Notes: a model not told the origin generated them from the letters alone. DNA of 64,000 nt from Elgaria multicarinata webbii (GCF_023053635.1 NC_086183.1:29337501-29401500), one strand, 5' to 3'. Counted from the stretch's first letter, positions 10,885-21,955 are shown. A program made the numbers and translations.

Positions 10885-11608
10885 GAGATGTCAGATAATA
10901 AAGGGATCTGCTGTACAATTCACAAGACTTTATTCAATAAATAGACATCTCTTCATACCTGAAGAGAATGTGACTGCTAGGAGTTATCCTCTAAGCTTAA
11001 TTAGCTTAACAAAGCAAGGCAGTTGCCTGTCAGCTGAAGGGACAGTTTTCCCACAGGGCCAACAGGCTTTTACTGAATCCCTCCTTCAGGGAGGTTCTTT
11101 GAGATGAAACTTCTGGCAAGTGGCTACCCTAGCAGACTACCTCTCACCTGCTCTCAACTCAGCTTGACCCTGCGGTGGACTCTGGGAACTGTCAACTCTG
11201 ATTTTCCCTCCCCCTCCGACAGAGACTGAGTTCCCAGGGGGCGGGGGCGGGTGGTCTCTGAGCCTGGGCATCCTGTCCAATAAGTTCCTGGGAAGATTCA
11301 TCCTTGACTCCTGAAGAGTCATAGGCCATAGCTAGACCTAAGGTTTATCCCTGGATCGTCCAGGGGTCAAACCTGTTCATCTAGGTGACACACAGGGGAT
11401 CCAGTGCTCTGGCAGGGGCGAACCCTGGATGATCCCAGGATAAAACTTAGATCTAGCTGTGGCCTTAGAGAATCTCACCACCACCACCACCACCACTTTC
11501 TGTTTTGGCTGGTGTACTTCTGGTTCTGCTGCTACTTCAGTCTCTGAGTCCTGTTCAGCCCCTGAAACCCATTCCCCCACCCTGGGGAGAATGAGCCTGA
11601 TCCTAACA
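10885..11608 (-). mobile_element. LTR fossil, same family as 45,437-46,027, split by a MITE
   Basis: The minus strand starts TGTTAGGATCAGGCTC (right end 11,608) and follows the 45.4-kb LTR block by block: the tcaaggatgaatcttcc region, ggcatcctgtccaataag on +, caagtggctaccctagcag, and the ctctaagcttaattagc stretch. A foldback MITE (11,324-11,464) interrupts it. The left boundary is approximate. No internal retroelement sequence flanks it. Confidence 0.65.
11324..11464. mobile_element. foldback MITE, ggccatagctagacct family
   Basis: Terminal inverted repeats ggccatagctagacctaag and cttagatctagctgtggcc. The outer LTR shows sequence continuity across it. Flanking ata/tta suggests a 3-bp duplication, which would fit PIF/Harbinger, but this is weak. 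Confidence 0.75.
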
Positions 11609-11683
11609 CTGCACTCCATGGAGCAATGGTCTAAGTTTGTATAAAGTGGCATCATAAGTTTTCTTATCATAGCTAGCTTGTAC

Positions 11684-11818
11684 CAGCCTTCTCCAACTTG
11701 ATGCCCTCCAGATGTTTTGGATGGCAACTCCCATTAGACCAGCCCATGGGTCATGTGGCCAGGGCTAATGAGACTTGTATTCCAAAGCATCTGGAGGGCG
11801 TCACGTTGGTGAAGACAG
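11684..11818. mobile_element. hAT-type MITE, cagccttc..caacct family
   Basis: 135 bp between near-identical 8-mers gcttgtac (11,676-11,683) and gcttgtag (11,819-11,826). The inverted arms include gccctccagatgtttt and aagcatctggagggc. An 8-bp duplication is the hAT signature. Confidence 0.8.
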
Positions 11819-12049
11819 GCTTGTAGCCTTCCCTTCTGTATCCAAACAGAAGGATTCCGAAGGCTGTGCTTCCTCTCCTTTTCTCATCCAGGCACGAGTA
11901 GTAACCCACCTGGAGGCAGCGTTGGGGATGAACCCTTGTAGAGGTGTACAACCTTACACATGGTGTGGAGAACGTGGATAGGAAGACATTTTCCTCCCTC
12001 TCTCAACCTGTGGGAGCTGATTAGTGGTTCAGGACAAATAAAAGGACAC

Positions 12050-12298
12050 ATAAACACAGCGCAGAGTTAAACTATGGAATTTGCTACCACAGGATGTAGT
12101 GATGGCCACTAATTTGGATGGCTTTAAAAGGGAGTTGGATAAATTCCTGAAGGGAACATGGATGGGAGGGTGCTGCTGCACCATGTCCTCCTTTGTTGGT
12201 CTCTGGCCGATGGCTGGTTGGCCACTGTGTGAACAGAGTGCTGGACTAGATGGACCCTTGGTCTGATCCAACAAGGCTCTTCTGATGTTCTTATGCCT
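12050..12298 (+). mobile_element. CR1 LINE 3' end, second subfamily
   Basis: Starts in the ORF2 end (ctatggaatttgctaccaca), then ttggatggctttaaaaggga, ggttggccactgtgtgaaca and the cttggtctgatcc / cttctgatgttcttatg terminus. Confidence 0.9.
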
Positions 12299-13072
12299 CC
12301 ACCCTTCTGCCCAGCTTCCTGTCTCGTCTGATGCCTGAGAAAGGCACCCATACAACCGGAGGAACAGGTGTTCCAATTGCTACAATCTTCCAGGCAAGAA
12401 GGAAATATCAAATCAGTTCCTCCTTACCAAAATAAAAAATAGTACAGACATCACATGCTCTGCACTTCCCTGAGTAGTGAGACCTGCTAGGGGTAGTGTT
12501 ATCCAGGTTTGATGTTCTTCGGAGGACAGAGCATGGGAGATTTATAATATCTTCATAATTTTTGCTTTATTTACAAGTAATACTAACAGAGCATAGACAG
12601 ACTTAAGAGAGCACAGGTTTTTAATCTGGTTTGATTCTGTTTTAAACTTTTGTGTTTTGTTTTAAAGGATCCATGTTTTATAACGTGTGTTAGGGATTTA
12701 ATTTTTGTGGCTGTAGGCCATCGATGCTACAATTGAGTAGTTTTAGCTGAGAACAGTGGAGCAAAGTGTCAGCTAGAAAGAAGCTGGAAATACTTTGGGG
12801 AGCACATTGCCTCTCTGCAGGGCCGGCCCAAGGTATTTTGCTGCCTGAGGTGAAGAACAAGATGGCGCCCTCTCCCATTCCATGTTCAAAACCCAACTGG
12901 ACTGTTTCTTCAATGCTGGAAATGGGGCAGCATACACCACCACACCGGAAGGCAGCAGCCTAGCTTAAAGGGCTCACAGCTCTCTCATCCAAGGCCTTGC
13001 TGCCTCCTCCAAGCATCTGCTGCCTGAAGCAACTGCCTCACTCTGCTTAACAGTAGGGCCGGCCGGCCACTA
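12299..13072. other. no gene seen
   Basis: Anonymous. About 12,818-13,070 contains a worn block with ctgcctgaggtgaag and ggccggccggccac near its end. Confidence 0.4.
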
Positions 13073-13520
13073 TGGCCTCAGCTAGACCAGGGGTCTTTAC
13101 AGCGATGTTCTTGCGATTTTATGATTGCCATTTTGTTTTGTTTTTGTTAAAGCAGAAGGAGCGCACGAGCGCTCGTGCAAAAAATTGTGAGTTCTTTTTT
13201 AAAAAAATACTTTCTCCGCTCCCTCCACCCCACCCCTGATGGGCACAGAGCTCCTGAGGAGCTCTGGGCCATGTGCGCGGTTCCCGGCTCCTCGCGGTTA
13301 CTCGCAAGGAGCCGGGACAAACCGCGACACCCACCCACACTTTCCACGGTCTCGGGATCAGCCCAAGACTGAGGAAAAAGTGGGCAAGAAGTGTAGGGTA
13401 AGATCCCAGGGAATGGGAGGAATCATCCCTCCCTGCTGCCGGGATCCCCTGTGTGTCATGTGAACGCACAGGGATGATCCCCGGGCAATCCCCGGGATAT
13501 CGCCCCGTCTGGCTATGGTC
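13073..13520. mobile_element. long foldback DNA element, ggcctcagctagac family
   Basis: Its ends ggcctcagctagacc and gtctggctatggtc are inverted. Inside, the arms gaaggagcgcacgagcgctcg and gaggagctctgg and the gatgatccccgggc blocks match 28,993-29,468, and the ends match the short MITEs at 11,324 and 22,930. Confidence 0.7.
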
Positions 13521-13523
13521 TCT

Positions 13524-13568
13524 GTGATGGACCCTTGATCTGATCCAGCCAGGCACTTCTTACGTTCA
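13524..13568 (+). mobile_element. short CR1 3' end remnant
   Basis: gatggacccttgatctgatcc and cacttcttacgttc, the last 45 bp of the second CR1 subfamily. Confidence 0.7.
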
Positions 13569-13934
13569 GATTTTGTACATAAAGCCAATGTTACAAAAAC
13601 GGAATCTGTTTCTAACGCTGCTCTCTCCTCCAAAGGAAACCAGATCAGCCAATCTGTTCCCAGTGCTGCCCTGGGAGTTCTCACATGCTCCAGACAGTGC
13701 CCTGCAGTGTCCCAACCGACTGAGACAATTTTTCAGTAGCAACGGCAATGCAGACACAAGCCTTGAGACAAGTAATTCACTTAAAGACAATGGGTGTTGC
13801 TAAATCCTTTTCTGGTATTTTATTGGCATGATCCTACTAACTTCCTGAGCCCTTTTAATTGAAGGATACATCAAATGGGTGTGTATGATTTTTGAATGCC
13901 TAAGCTGATTTTAAAAGATTAGTTTGTTTTCTTC

Positions 13935-14432
13935 GGGACAAGTCTACATGGAGTCATTGGCGGATGGAGTCATTTTGAGTCATTTTGCAGGAGGAGCCGG
14001 CGGCGGCTCCTCCTGCAAAACACTTTTCTCCTTCGGTGTGTTTGTATTTGCGTTTGCGTGTGCGCAGCGGATGAGTTCAGCTCCTGCCTCTCGCTCTCCC
14101 CCGCGGTGTCATCTCCCCGGGACTCTCTTCGGTGTGTGCTCGCGCACGCGCACGCAAACGCAAATACAAACACACCGAGGGAGAAAAGTGTTTTGCAGGA
14201 GGACGCACCAGAAGAGCCGCCGGGTGGGAGGGGGGATTATTCGAATGGAAGAACATGCGAGGGGGAAGCGGCCCGAGCAGCGTCTTTGACTGGGGTAGAG
14301 ATTCTTCCGCAGGCGGCACTGCCTAGCTCACAGTACACACAGTGAAGAAAGAGGCGCTTCTTTTAGGTACGTCTTTAAAAAAGGCGCACGGAAGCGCCTT
14401 CGCAACGACGTGTAGATCTGGCCCTGTTGTCT
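13935..14432. mobile_element. GC-rich foldback element with nested hairpins
   Basis: Outer ends acaagtctacatgg and acgtgtagatctggcc resemble the gatctacac MITE family. Inside is a 17-bp perfect hairpin (13,983-13,999 with 14,004-14,020, 4-nt loop). There is also a pair of 50-bp inverted arms (14,009-14,058 and 14,153-14,202) differing at one base. Open frames over it are by-products of the CpG- and CA-rich composition. Confidence 0.75.
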
Positions 14433-15040
14433 AAAAAATGGGCAGGAAGAGCACATCAGAAGGAGGGAGGGAAGGAGGGAGGGAGAAGGTGATAGGGTGA
14501 TTATGGGCACAATAATGACACATCATAGCATTCGGGAAGAAGTTTTTAGGTGATTAATTTCTTAATAACTCCTGATCCTACCTTGAGAAACATCACCTCA
14601 TCCTCACTATCAGGCTAATTGCCACACAGCAATTTAGGTTCTTATAACTAAATTAACTAAGAATCCTGTGGCACCTTTAGGACTAGCACACTGATATGAG
14701 CTTTTGTGACTGAGAAGAAGCCACTTTGTCAGATGCGTGGTACAAAACAAAGAAGTGTTGCTACGTTTGATCCAGCACACCTGTCAGTATGAATGTGTGT
14801 CTTGATGCGTTATGATCTGTGTATCTGAGCTAGAGTGGTCCAGTAAACAAAAAGATAGATGTGAAGGCAGTTCCAGTCTCAGGCCTGACACAGACTCAAT
14901 ATATGGCCTTGGACAAGTCCCTTTTCTCTCTGCAACACTTTGTAAAATGGGAATATTAGGCCTAGTCTACACAAGCAGCAGGATGAAGGACTGTACCACT
15001 TCATCTTGCTGCGGGGTGGAGCTGGTCTAAAGAAACCTCA
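14433..15040. other. no gene seen
   Basis: About 14,960-15,025 has taggcctagtctacac and aagcagcaggatgaag, one arm of the gatctacac foldback family. The rest is anonymous. Confidence 0.4.
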
Positions 15041-15250
15041 TCATGGCTGCGCAGTTGCACCCCGTTGTTTATATGACGCAGCCACCGACTCCCAGCCACA
15101 TTGGACTTTTCCCCGCGAAACTGTGCTATTTCTAAGTGTCGCTTTATCATGAGTTTTCCCTTCACTCCGATGTCACCACTGTTGTTTCTTCGTCTGTCAG
15201 TGGTGGCTTCGGTTCAGGTATAGAAAGTGAGCGTACCAGGGGCAAATCCC
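15041..15250 (+). repeat. dispersed repeat, inverted partner at 23,130-23,336
   Basis: catggctgcgcagttgca, gttgtttatatgacgcagcc and ctgtcagtggtggcttcggt are repeated in order in the reverse complement of 23,130-23,336. Probably a DNA transposon; class not known. Confidence 0.7.
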
Positions 15251-16470
15251 AGTGCAGGGGTGTAAGTGAGATGCAGGTTTAAGAAGTGCAGCAGCGAGGT
15301 TGCAAAGCCGTGGATTTACAAAAAGAGAGGAGCAGAGCGGAGCAAACCCACATGGCTGGAAGTGGAGTCAGCGCTGCATCCGGATCCATTAGAACCACTG
15401 ATTGGTGGCAGAAACGGAGCAGAAGGCAGGAGTATCACAATGCTGGGAGCAATTGGCATATGGCCAGCGTGTACTGCTACCGCCTTGGGTGCAGCCAGGG
15501 CTGGTGCCAGACTATTTTGCGCCCTAGGCAAGGCGAGCTACACGCACACACACACACACACACACACAATGCCAGCTTCGATTCAGCTGTTCAAGAAGAG
15601 TTTCTGAACTATTATATTTTCCTTTTATTCTGTTTTTTTCTTAAAACAGCTAATTTGTATAAAACGGTGACCCTTAAAAGGCAGTACTGCACCCCTCTGA
15701 GGTCTGTGCCCTAGGCAGCTGCCTAGTTGGCCTAATGGTAGTGCCGGCCCTGGGTGCAGCTCTATTGACTACTCCAAAGTAAGCCCCATTTGCTCCCCAT
15801 TCCCACCGTCTGACAACGGCGCTCCGGTTTTCCCTAAGCAGGATAGCCCGTGTTCCCTCCCGCTGTGTAACTCTTTCGATTCCGCTTTGTAGCTGCGATG
15901 CTGCAGGGTTTGGGGGAAGCGAGGGGCAAAGTGCAGTCCTATAGACACAGTCCAGGTTTATGCAGCTCTGATGTAAAAGGCCTTCACCTTCTCTGGCTGC
16001 TGGGTCACAACAGTGCCAACCACTGCAGAGATTCTAACCGAACTCTTTCGCCCACGACGACTCTGCCGTGGGTTTGCTCCAGGCAACAAAGCGTGCATGC
16101 ACTTCCCTTCCATCACCTAATCGCCGGACATATTATTTAACGCCATTTACTAAAACAGGAGGTGTGTTAGGAATGCAAGGAGCGGATTAGCAAGTTACAG
16201 GCCGCCTCCTTGGGACTGCGGTTTGGAAAAACTGCTTTAAAAATGCAACCAATCAGTGCATTTCAAAACTTAGTGGAATAATGGATTCTCTCACGCCAAA
16301 TGTCGTTTTTCCCCTTCAGAGCTGGCTAGTGCCATTTCACTCGCTCTGTTCCCCAAAATGCTGGATGCATGGGCCGCTTCTGCTTTACGCAGTCACTTAC
16401 TTTGTCGTGACAAATTTCTGGTATCTCTCTTAAATTAAAGGTTGCTTGTTGGAAGCACTTCTAACCACCT
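15251..16470. other. no gene; (CA)n and one diverged repeat
   Basis: About 15,541-15,568 is a (CA)n run. About 15,490-15,755 has cagggctggtgccagac ... ggcagctgcctagttggcct, inverted ends of an unclassified MITE-like block around the microsatellite. The rest is anonymous. Confidence 0.45.
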
Positions 16471-16471
16471 T

Positions 16472-16602
16472 CTTCAACCTGGTGCCCTCCAGATGTGTTC
16501 GTCTGCAGCTCCCAGCAGCAACCAGCGTGGCTAACCACATTGACTGGGAATGATGGGATATGTAGTCCAACTCATCCAGAAGGTTGGGGAAGGCTGTTTT
16601 CT
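16472..16602. mobile_element. cctggtgccctccag foldback MITE
   Basis: Arms ttcaacctggtgccctccag and ccagaaggttggggaaggctg; same family as 11,684 and 30,432. Confidence 0.75.
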
Positions 16603-16789
16603 AGCCTGCCATCCAAGAAAGTCCCCAGGGCAGCATATGCAAACAGGATATTTTTTTAAAAAAAGTTTTAAAATTGAAACATAGAATAAAAATGATAACA
16701 ACTATTTATGACTATAGAGGCTGAGCACACAGGGGGAGAAGAATGCCCACGGATCAGTAATCTTAGAATCCAAGCGACAGCAATAATAT

Positions 16790-16995
16790 CACACTGCATT
16801 TTAATGGCTTGTGTGTGTTTTTACTGTGATTTTGTTTTGTTGTAAACCACCCAGAGAGCTTCGGTTACGGGGCGGTATATAAATTTAATCCATAAATAAA
16901 TTCAATAAATAAATGTGTAGCGTTTTTAATCTTTGTATATTGCCCAGAGAGCCTCAGCTATGGGACGGTAGAGAAATGTAATAAAAAATAAAGTA
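16790..16995 (+). mobile_element. two consecutive L2 3' tails
   Basis: Two L2 termini in series: aaaccacccagagagcttcgg...(ataaatt) at about 16,845-16,912 and ttgcccagagagcctcagc...(aataaaa) at about 16,938-16,992. Confidence 0.8.
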
Positions 16996-17022
16996 AAAAC
17001 TCTCAGGATGATTTAGGATGCA

Positions 17023-17142
17023 ATCCTACGCATGTTTAGACAGGGGAAAAGCTCCGATAACTCCCAGCATTCCCTAGCCAACTAGGGAATGCTGTAGGAT
17101 TATTATTAATATTGTCTAAACATGCGTAGGATTGAACCCTTA
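17023..17142. mobile_element. foldback MITE, gcaatcctacgcatgtttaga family
   Basis: Left arm ggatgcaatcctacgcatg, right arm catgcgtaggattgaaccc, near-perfect inverted repeats. Related copies lie at 35,250 and 43,603. Confidence 0.8.
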
Positions 17143-18104
17143 GTGAGCCTGTTTCTGGCAGCCAAAAACCTCTTTGCAAGCTTCTTCAACCAGCTTCCTA
17201 AGTTTAAAAGAGCAACTTTTTTTTTCTTTTTGCTCCAAAATCAAGGCTGCACAAACTCTTCCTTTTAGACCCGAATCCTCCCCCATCTCCAGGCGGGTGG
17301 GGGGTATCAGAGAAATTCCATTGGCTGGCAGTAATCACCAATCATCAAAATGAAATTAATTAGAACCTTCTTAGCCGAGAGCTTAAGTTCCAGGATATGC
17401 AAGAAGTCAGAGAGGCCGTTTTGCATAACTAAAAGCCACGTTTACCACAATATCTTCAATGATGAAATTTCAGCACGTGGTGTTTTATTCTCACTGAATG
17501 TGCACTTCATAAATGATCTCTTCTACCCCATGGTGGTGGTGGCACGTGCCTAAGTTACAGGATGATGAATGGACTACTAAAATGCACTGTATATGGGGAC
17601 TGCCTTTGAAAAGCTTCTGCCTTCTGTGAACCGCCCAGAGAGCTCCAGCTATTGGGCGGTATAGAAATGTAATAAATAAATAAATCAATAAAGTTTCAGC
17701 TTGTTCAAAATATGTTAACTAGGTATCAGGAGCCTGTCAACACATTGCTGAAGCAAATGCACATGGCCTCCCTATTTCTGGACCCAGCTCAAAGTGTCAG
17801 TAGTAGGGATTTACGGATTTTATTAAATCCGTTCTGTGCTTTGCGAATTGTCAAGCGTCTTTCGTTGTGACATCCATTCAAACGCAAGCAGGATTTTGTT
17901 TTACTTGCGCTAATGCGCACGACCACAAATCCTCCCTCTCCCGCCCAAATGAAAACACAGTGCGCAAGCCCACGGGATCTGCTGGACATGAAAAAAAAAA
18001 CCACAGTTTGCTGTGTGGAATCTGCAGATCAAATTCACAGAAACCCGAACTCATTCGAATCCACTGTGGATTTCACGGACAACCGAAGAAGCTGATTGGT
18101 GGGA
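17143..18104. other. no gene; one L2 tail
   Basis: An L2 tail lies at about 17,625-17,694 (gaaccgcccagagagctccag, then ATAAATA). The rest is anonymous. Confidence 0.5.
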
Positions 18105-18472
18105 GATTCAGGACAGATAAAAAGAAACGCGTCTTCCCACAGCACGTAGATAAAACTATGGCATTCGCTACCACAAGATGAAGTTCTGGCCACCAATCTG
18201 GATGGCTTTAAAAGGAGGTAGGACAAATTCATAGAGGAGAAGGCTATCAATGACTACCAGTCCCGATGGCTATGTGCTACCTCCAGTAACAGAGGCAGGA
18301 AGCCTTTATACACCAGCTTCTGCGGAACATGGACAGGAGGGTGCTGTGGCACCCATCTCCTGCTTGTGGTTCCTGGTCAACAGCTGCCTGGCCACTGTGT
18401 GAACAGAATGCTGGGCTAGATGGACCCTTGGTCTGATCCAGCAGGGCTCTTCTTGTGGTCTTATGCCCTGGC
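18105..18472 (+). mobile_element. CR1 LINE 3' end, second subfamily
   Basis: Runs from caggacagataaaaagaaac through ctatggcattcgctacc and gatggctttaaaaggagg to ctggccactgtgtgaaca and gcagggctcttcttgtgg. Confidence 0.9.
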
Positions 18473-18485
18473 TATGACCTTTAAA

Positions 18486-18641
18486 CAGTGATAGCTGGTG
18501 GCTTCAAGCTCAGTAGAGGGGTGAATCCGCTCTGGGTTTCAATCAGAACCAGCTTCGCACCTTGGATACTCGTTAGAGTTCCGACGGAAACCTGGAAGGG
18601 ATTCACTGCCCCACTGACCTCGGAGCCACCAGCCTCCACTG
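18486..18641. mobile_element. hAT-type MITE (cagtg..ggctggtgg family) with 8-bp TSD
   Basis: 156 bp with inverted ends cagtgatagctggtggc and ccaccagcctccactg. It is flanked by cctttaaa (18,478-18,485) and ccttaaaa (18,642-18,649), 7 of 8 identical. Confidence 0.85.
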
Positions 18642-18674
18642 CCTTAAAAGGCCCTAAATTTAGGGCTAGAACAT

Positions 18675-19350
18675 CTGTTTGTTGTTTATTCATTCAGTCG
18701 CTTCCGACTCTTCATGACTTCATGGACCAGCCCACACCAGAGCTCTCTGTCGGCCGTTGCCACCCCTAGCTCCCCCAAGGTCAAGTCTGTCACCTCCAGA
18801 ATATCATCCCTCCATCTTGCCCTTGGTCGGCCCCTCTTCCTTTTGCCTTCCACTTTCCCTAGCATCAGCCTCTTCTCCAGGGTATCCTGTCTTCTCATTA
18901 TGTGGCCAAAGTACTTCAGTTTTGCCTTTAATACCATTCCTTCAAGTGAGCAGTCTGGCTTTATTTCCTGGAGTATGGACTGGTTTGATCTTCTTGCAGT
19001 CCAAGGCACTCTCGGAATTTTCCTCCAACACCACAGTTCAAAAGCATCTATCTTCCTTCGCTCAGCCTTCCTTATGGTCCAGCTCTCGCAGCCATAGGTT
19101 ACTACGGGGAATACCATTGCTTTAACTATGCGGACCTTTGTTGTCAGTGTGGTGTCTCTGCTCTTAACTATTTTATCAAGATTTGTCATTGCTCTCCTCC
19201 CAAGAAGTAAACGTCTTCTGATTTCCTGGCTGCAGTCAGCGTCTGCAGTAATCTTTGCGCCCAGAAATACGGTCTGTCACTGCCTGCACGTTTTCTCCCT
19301 CTATTTGCCAGCTTTCAATCAAGCTGGTTGCCATATAAGCCTTCCTGTTT
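18675..19350 (-). mobile_element. BovB/RTE LINE 3' end (5'-truncated)
   Basis: The minus-strand frame 19,189-18,686 is open for 167 codons: VRIVKAMVFPVVTYGCESWT, FELWCWRKIPRVPWTARRSN, LKYFGHIMRRQDTLEKRLML, GRPRARWRDDILEVTDLTL. This is the BovB reverse-transcriptase C-terminus shared by squamates and ruminants. The 3' tail (aataaacaacaaa on the minus strand) is present. Upstream sequence to about 19,350 continues the ORF in another frame. Confidence 0.95.
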
Positions 19351-19379
19351 ATTAAGATAATCTATGGAGGCCTTTTTGT

Positions 19380-19790
19380 CAATTCCAAACCTATGTTTGT
19401 TTGGGACAAGAAGGCAGAGAGCACCTTCTCTGCCGCTCACTCAGACTTTCGGGGTCCCTAGGGAGTTTCATCTTGCCAGCTCCTTCCTGGACTCCTGCAC
19501 ACTGTGAAGAGCGTCCACTTTGAAGGCCGGGGTTTTAATTATACACATAACAATCCTTGTTTTTACTCTGCACTTTTTTCCCCCCTTCACTCCGGCTGTT
19601 AATTGTTTTTTTATGACCCTTTTCCCTACAGTTGCTTGTAAGCTGTTTTATTGCAGGTTTTTATTGTTGTTTGCTTTATAAATGGCTGCTTTTATTAGTT
19701 TGTGTTTTGCTATTTATGTAAGCTGTGTTGAACTATATGAGGAAAGGTGGGGTATGAATATTTTAAGTGAACAAATAAACATACCACTTA
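19380..19790 (+). mobile_element. old LINE (L2-like) 3' end
   Basis: An AT-rich block with the gaaaggtggggtatgaatat and aacaaataaac terminus typical of L2-type 3' ends. The coding remnant (gagcaccttctctgccgctc) is very degraded. Confidence 0.5.
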
Positions 19791-20012
19791 GCTCCGTTTC
19801 AGCAGTTCACCAGTCTCAGTGTGAACGCAATCCTTAGTATCCTGGGCTGTTAATGGTTAAGATTTGGTGGTCTCCCCATGGCAACCAAGGTCTGATTTCC
19901 AGTCAGGGGAAGACATCTTGGAAAGGGGCCATAACTCAGTGGTATTCGTATAGAATACTCTGGGACTAGTCAGAGTATTCACCGACAAGCCAGGATCCTA
20001 GCTTCACATGGC

Positions 20013-21047
20013 TAGGGTGACCATATGCCCGGATTTGCCCGGATTTGCCCAGGTTTTTGATGGCAAATCCGGGAGCGGGAGGGGAAATCCAGATTTTTTT
20101 TTCAAAGAGCAGCTCTAATGGGAATTAACAAAAATGCTTATAACTCTGTCATTTTTTAAGATAAAGACATGAAACTTGGCACAATGGTAGCACTTAGGAA
20201 GGGCTATAGTCATATCAAGTTTGAAACAGATCCGTTCATCCATTGATTTTTTAGGATTTTTTTAAAACTTGAGGTTTTAAAATTATTATTTTTAAAATCA
20301 TAATTTTTAAAGTTAAAGTGATGAAACTTTGCACCATGATAGAATTTAGGTAGAGCTTTAGCCACACCAAATTTGAAACAGATCCATTCATCCATTGATT
20401 TTTTAGGAATTTTTTAAAAATTTAGGTTTTAAAATTATTATTTTTAAAATCGTCATTTTTAAAGATAAAGAGATGAAACTTTGTGCCATGATAGGATTTA
20501 GGTAGAGGTTTAGCCACACCAAATTTGAAATAGATCCATTCATCCATTGATTTTTTAGGAATTTTTTTAAAAAATGAGGTTTTAAAATTATTATTTTTTA
20601 AACTGTCATTTTTAAAGATAAAGAGCTGAAAGTTGGCAACATGATAACTTTTACATAGAGCTTTAGCCATACCAAATTTGAAACAGATCTGGGGCCAGTA
20701 GCAAACCCTGTTAACAACAACAGCAGCTTGCAATGAGTGAAGATAGTCAGAAAAGATATTTCAGGGAAGGGGAGAATGTAACACACAGAGTATAGCAAAA
20801 GCTTCAAAGTACAGCAAAATCTACAAAAGTAGGAGTGAGTGAAGTTAATTTCAGATACATTGAATCTCTCACTTGTTCTTTATTTCAGTGATTTTAACAT
20901 TAAGATGTTATGTAGAACAGATTTGTCTTAAATGTGTGCTGTAAAATCAGACATGTGACCAAGGCTATGTTCGGGTGGTACTGGACACGCCCCCTTGGGG
21001 GCGACCATGTTGTCCTCCTTTTTGGTTTCCAAAATATGGTCACCCTA
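20013..21047. mobile_element. hAT-type nonautonomous element, 1,035 bp, perfect 8-bp TSD
   Basis: Terminal inverted repeats tagggtgaccatat (left) and atatggtcaccta-type, exactly atatggtcacccta (right). Both sides carry cacatggc (20,005-20,012 and 21,048-21,055), a perfect 8-bp duplication. The inside holds a 152-bp tandem array (20,135-20,695) and no transposase. The ends are shared with 32,168-32,586 and, less exactly, 42,555-42,726. Confidence 0.92.
20135..20695. repeat. tandem array, about 152-bp unit, about 3.6 copies
   Basis: The phrase atgaaactt begins at 20,169, 20,321 and 20,473, and its variant ctgaaagtt at 20,626, giving spacings of 152, 152 and 153. Each unit also has ccaaatttgaaacagatc and catccattgattttttagg. 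Short minus-strand ORFs here only follow the repeat. Confidence 0.92.
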
Positions 21048-21214
21048 CACATGGCACACTAAACAAACCCTTTAGGAGGGTTGTTTTTAGCCCCAAATAG
21101 GAGCAAATGGACACTGCGCTCCAGCCCACGGCTCTTTCACGGTAAGCCAAGATTCCGCCAATGAGAACAGCATCATAGTTGATGGACCAATCACCTGAAT
21201 CACTACTGGAGTCA

Positions 21215-21572
21215 ACCTATACGTCAAAAAGCGAGGCCTTTTCTGCTGTGGCACCCCGGTTGTGGAATGAGCTTCCTAGAGAGGCTCTCCTGGCACCTAC
21301 ATTGTGGTCTCTCCTGCGCCAGGTGGGACCTTTTTTATTTCCCCAGGCATTTCAGTTTTTTAGTTCCGTTTTACTTCTGTTATTGCATTTTAAATCTCCG
21401 CATGGCTGCTAGGTTTTATTTTGGCTTTAATTTTTATTTTATGCTGTAGTTTTGAACTCTTGGAACTTTTTATAATGTGTTTTTTATGCTGCATTTTGCG
21501 GTTTTAATTGTTGTGTACTGCCCAGAGTGTTTCAGTTTATTGGGCGGTATAGAAATGAAATAGATACACGTG
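21215..21572 (+). mobile_element. L2 LINE 3' end
   Basis: [20 protein letters not shown] from the L2 ORF2 end, a 3' UTR, then actgcccagagtgtttcag and the gggcggtatagaaatg tail. Confidence 0.88.
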
Positions 21573-21754
21573 CAGGCACAGAGAGGGGAGCGCAGAACTA
21601 GGGGAGTTTATAACCAGGAAGAAGGGCAGGTGGGGAAGGGTTCCTTAACTCTTTCCTGGCTGCCTATTTGTCCTTTCCTCTGCTCCTGATTGCAGCCTCC
21701 ACAACTGCTTTAAAAAACAAAGAAAGAAGGGAAAGTTACACAGGATTCCATATA

Positions 21755-21955
21755 ATATTTATTTATTTATTATTCCATTTATATCCTCCTCCTCTCCATT
21801 TTATCCTCACAGCAACAACCCTGTGAGGTAGGTTGGGCTGAGAGTTTGTGAATGGCCCAAAGTCACCCATTGGGTTTCCATGGCCGAGTGGGGACTAGAA
21901 CCCGGATCTCCCGACTCCCAGTCCAACACCTTAGCCACTACACCACACCATATGT
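21755..21955 (-). mobile_element. tRNA-derived SINE (Squam1/MIR-like head, L2-like tail)
   Basis: The minus strand begins gtggtgtagtggctaaggtg (A-box), gatccgggttctagtcccc (B-box), then gactttgggccattcac-like and caaccctgtgaggataaaa blocks, ending in ATAAATA. Family naming is from memory. Confidence 0.8.

Noticed and set aside
13924-14345. Overlapping open frames in the GC-rich 14-kb stretch, or a CpG-island promoter
   Set aside because: The stretch is bounded by inverted ends of a foldback transposon; the composition explains the frames, and no gene lies next to it.
20210-20807. Repetitive short proteins with FKFGVAKALPKSYHG-like units
   Set aside because: They are translations of the 152-bp tandem unit; neither start nor frame is conserved across units.
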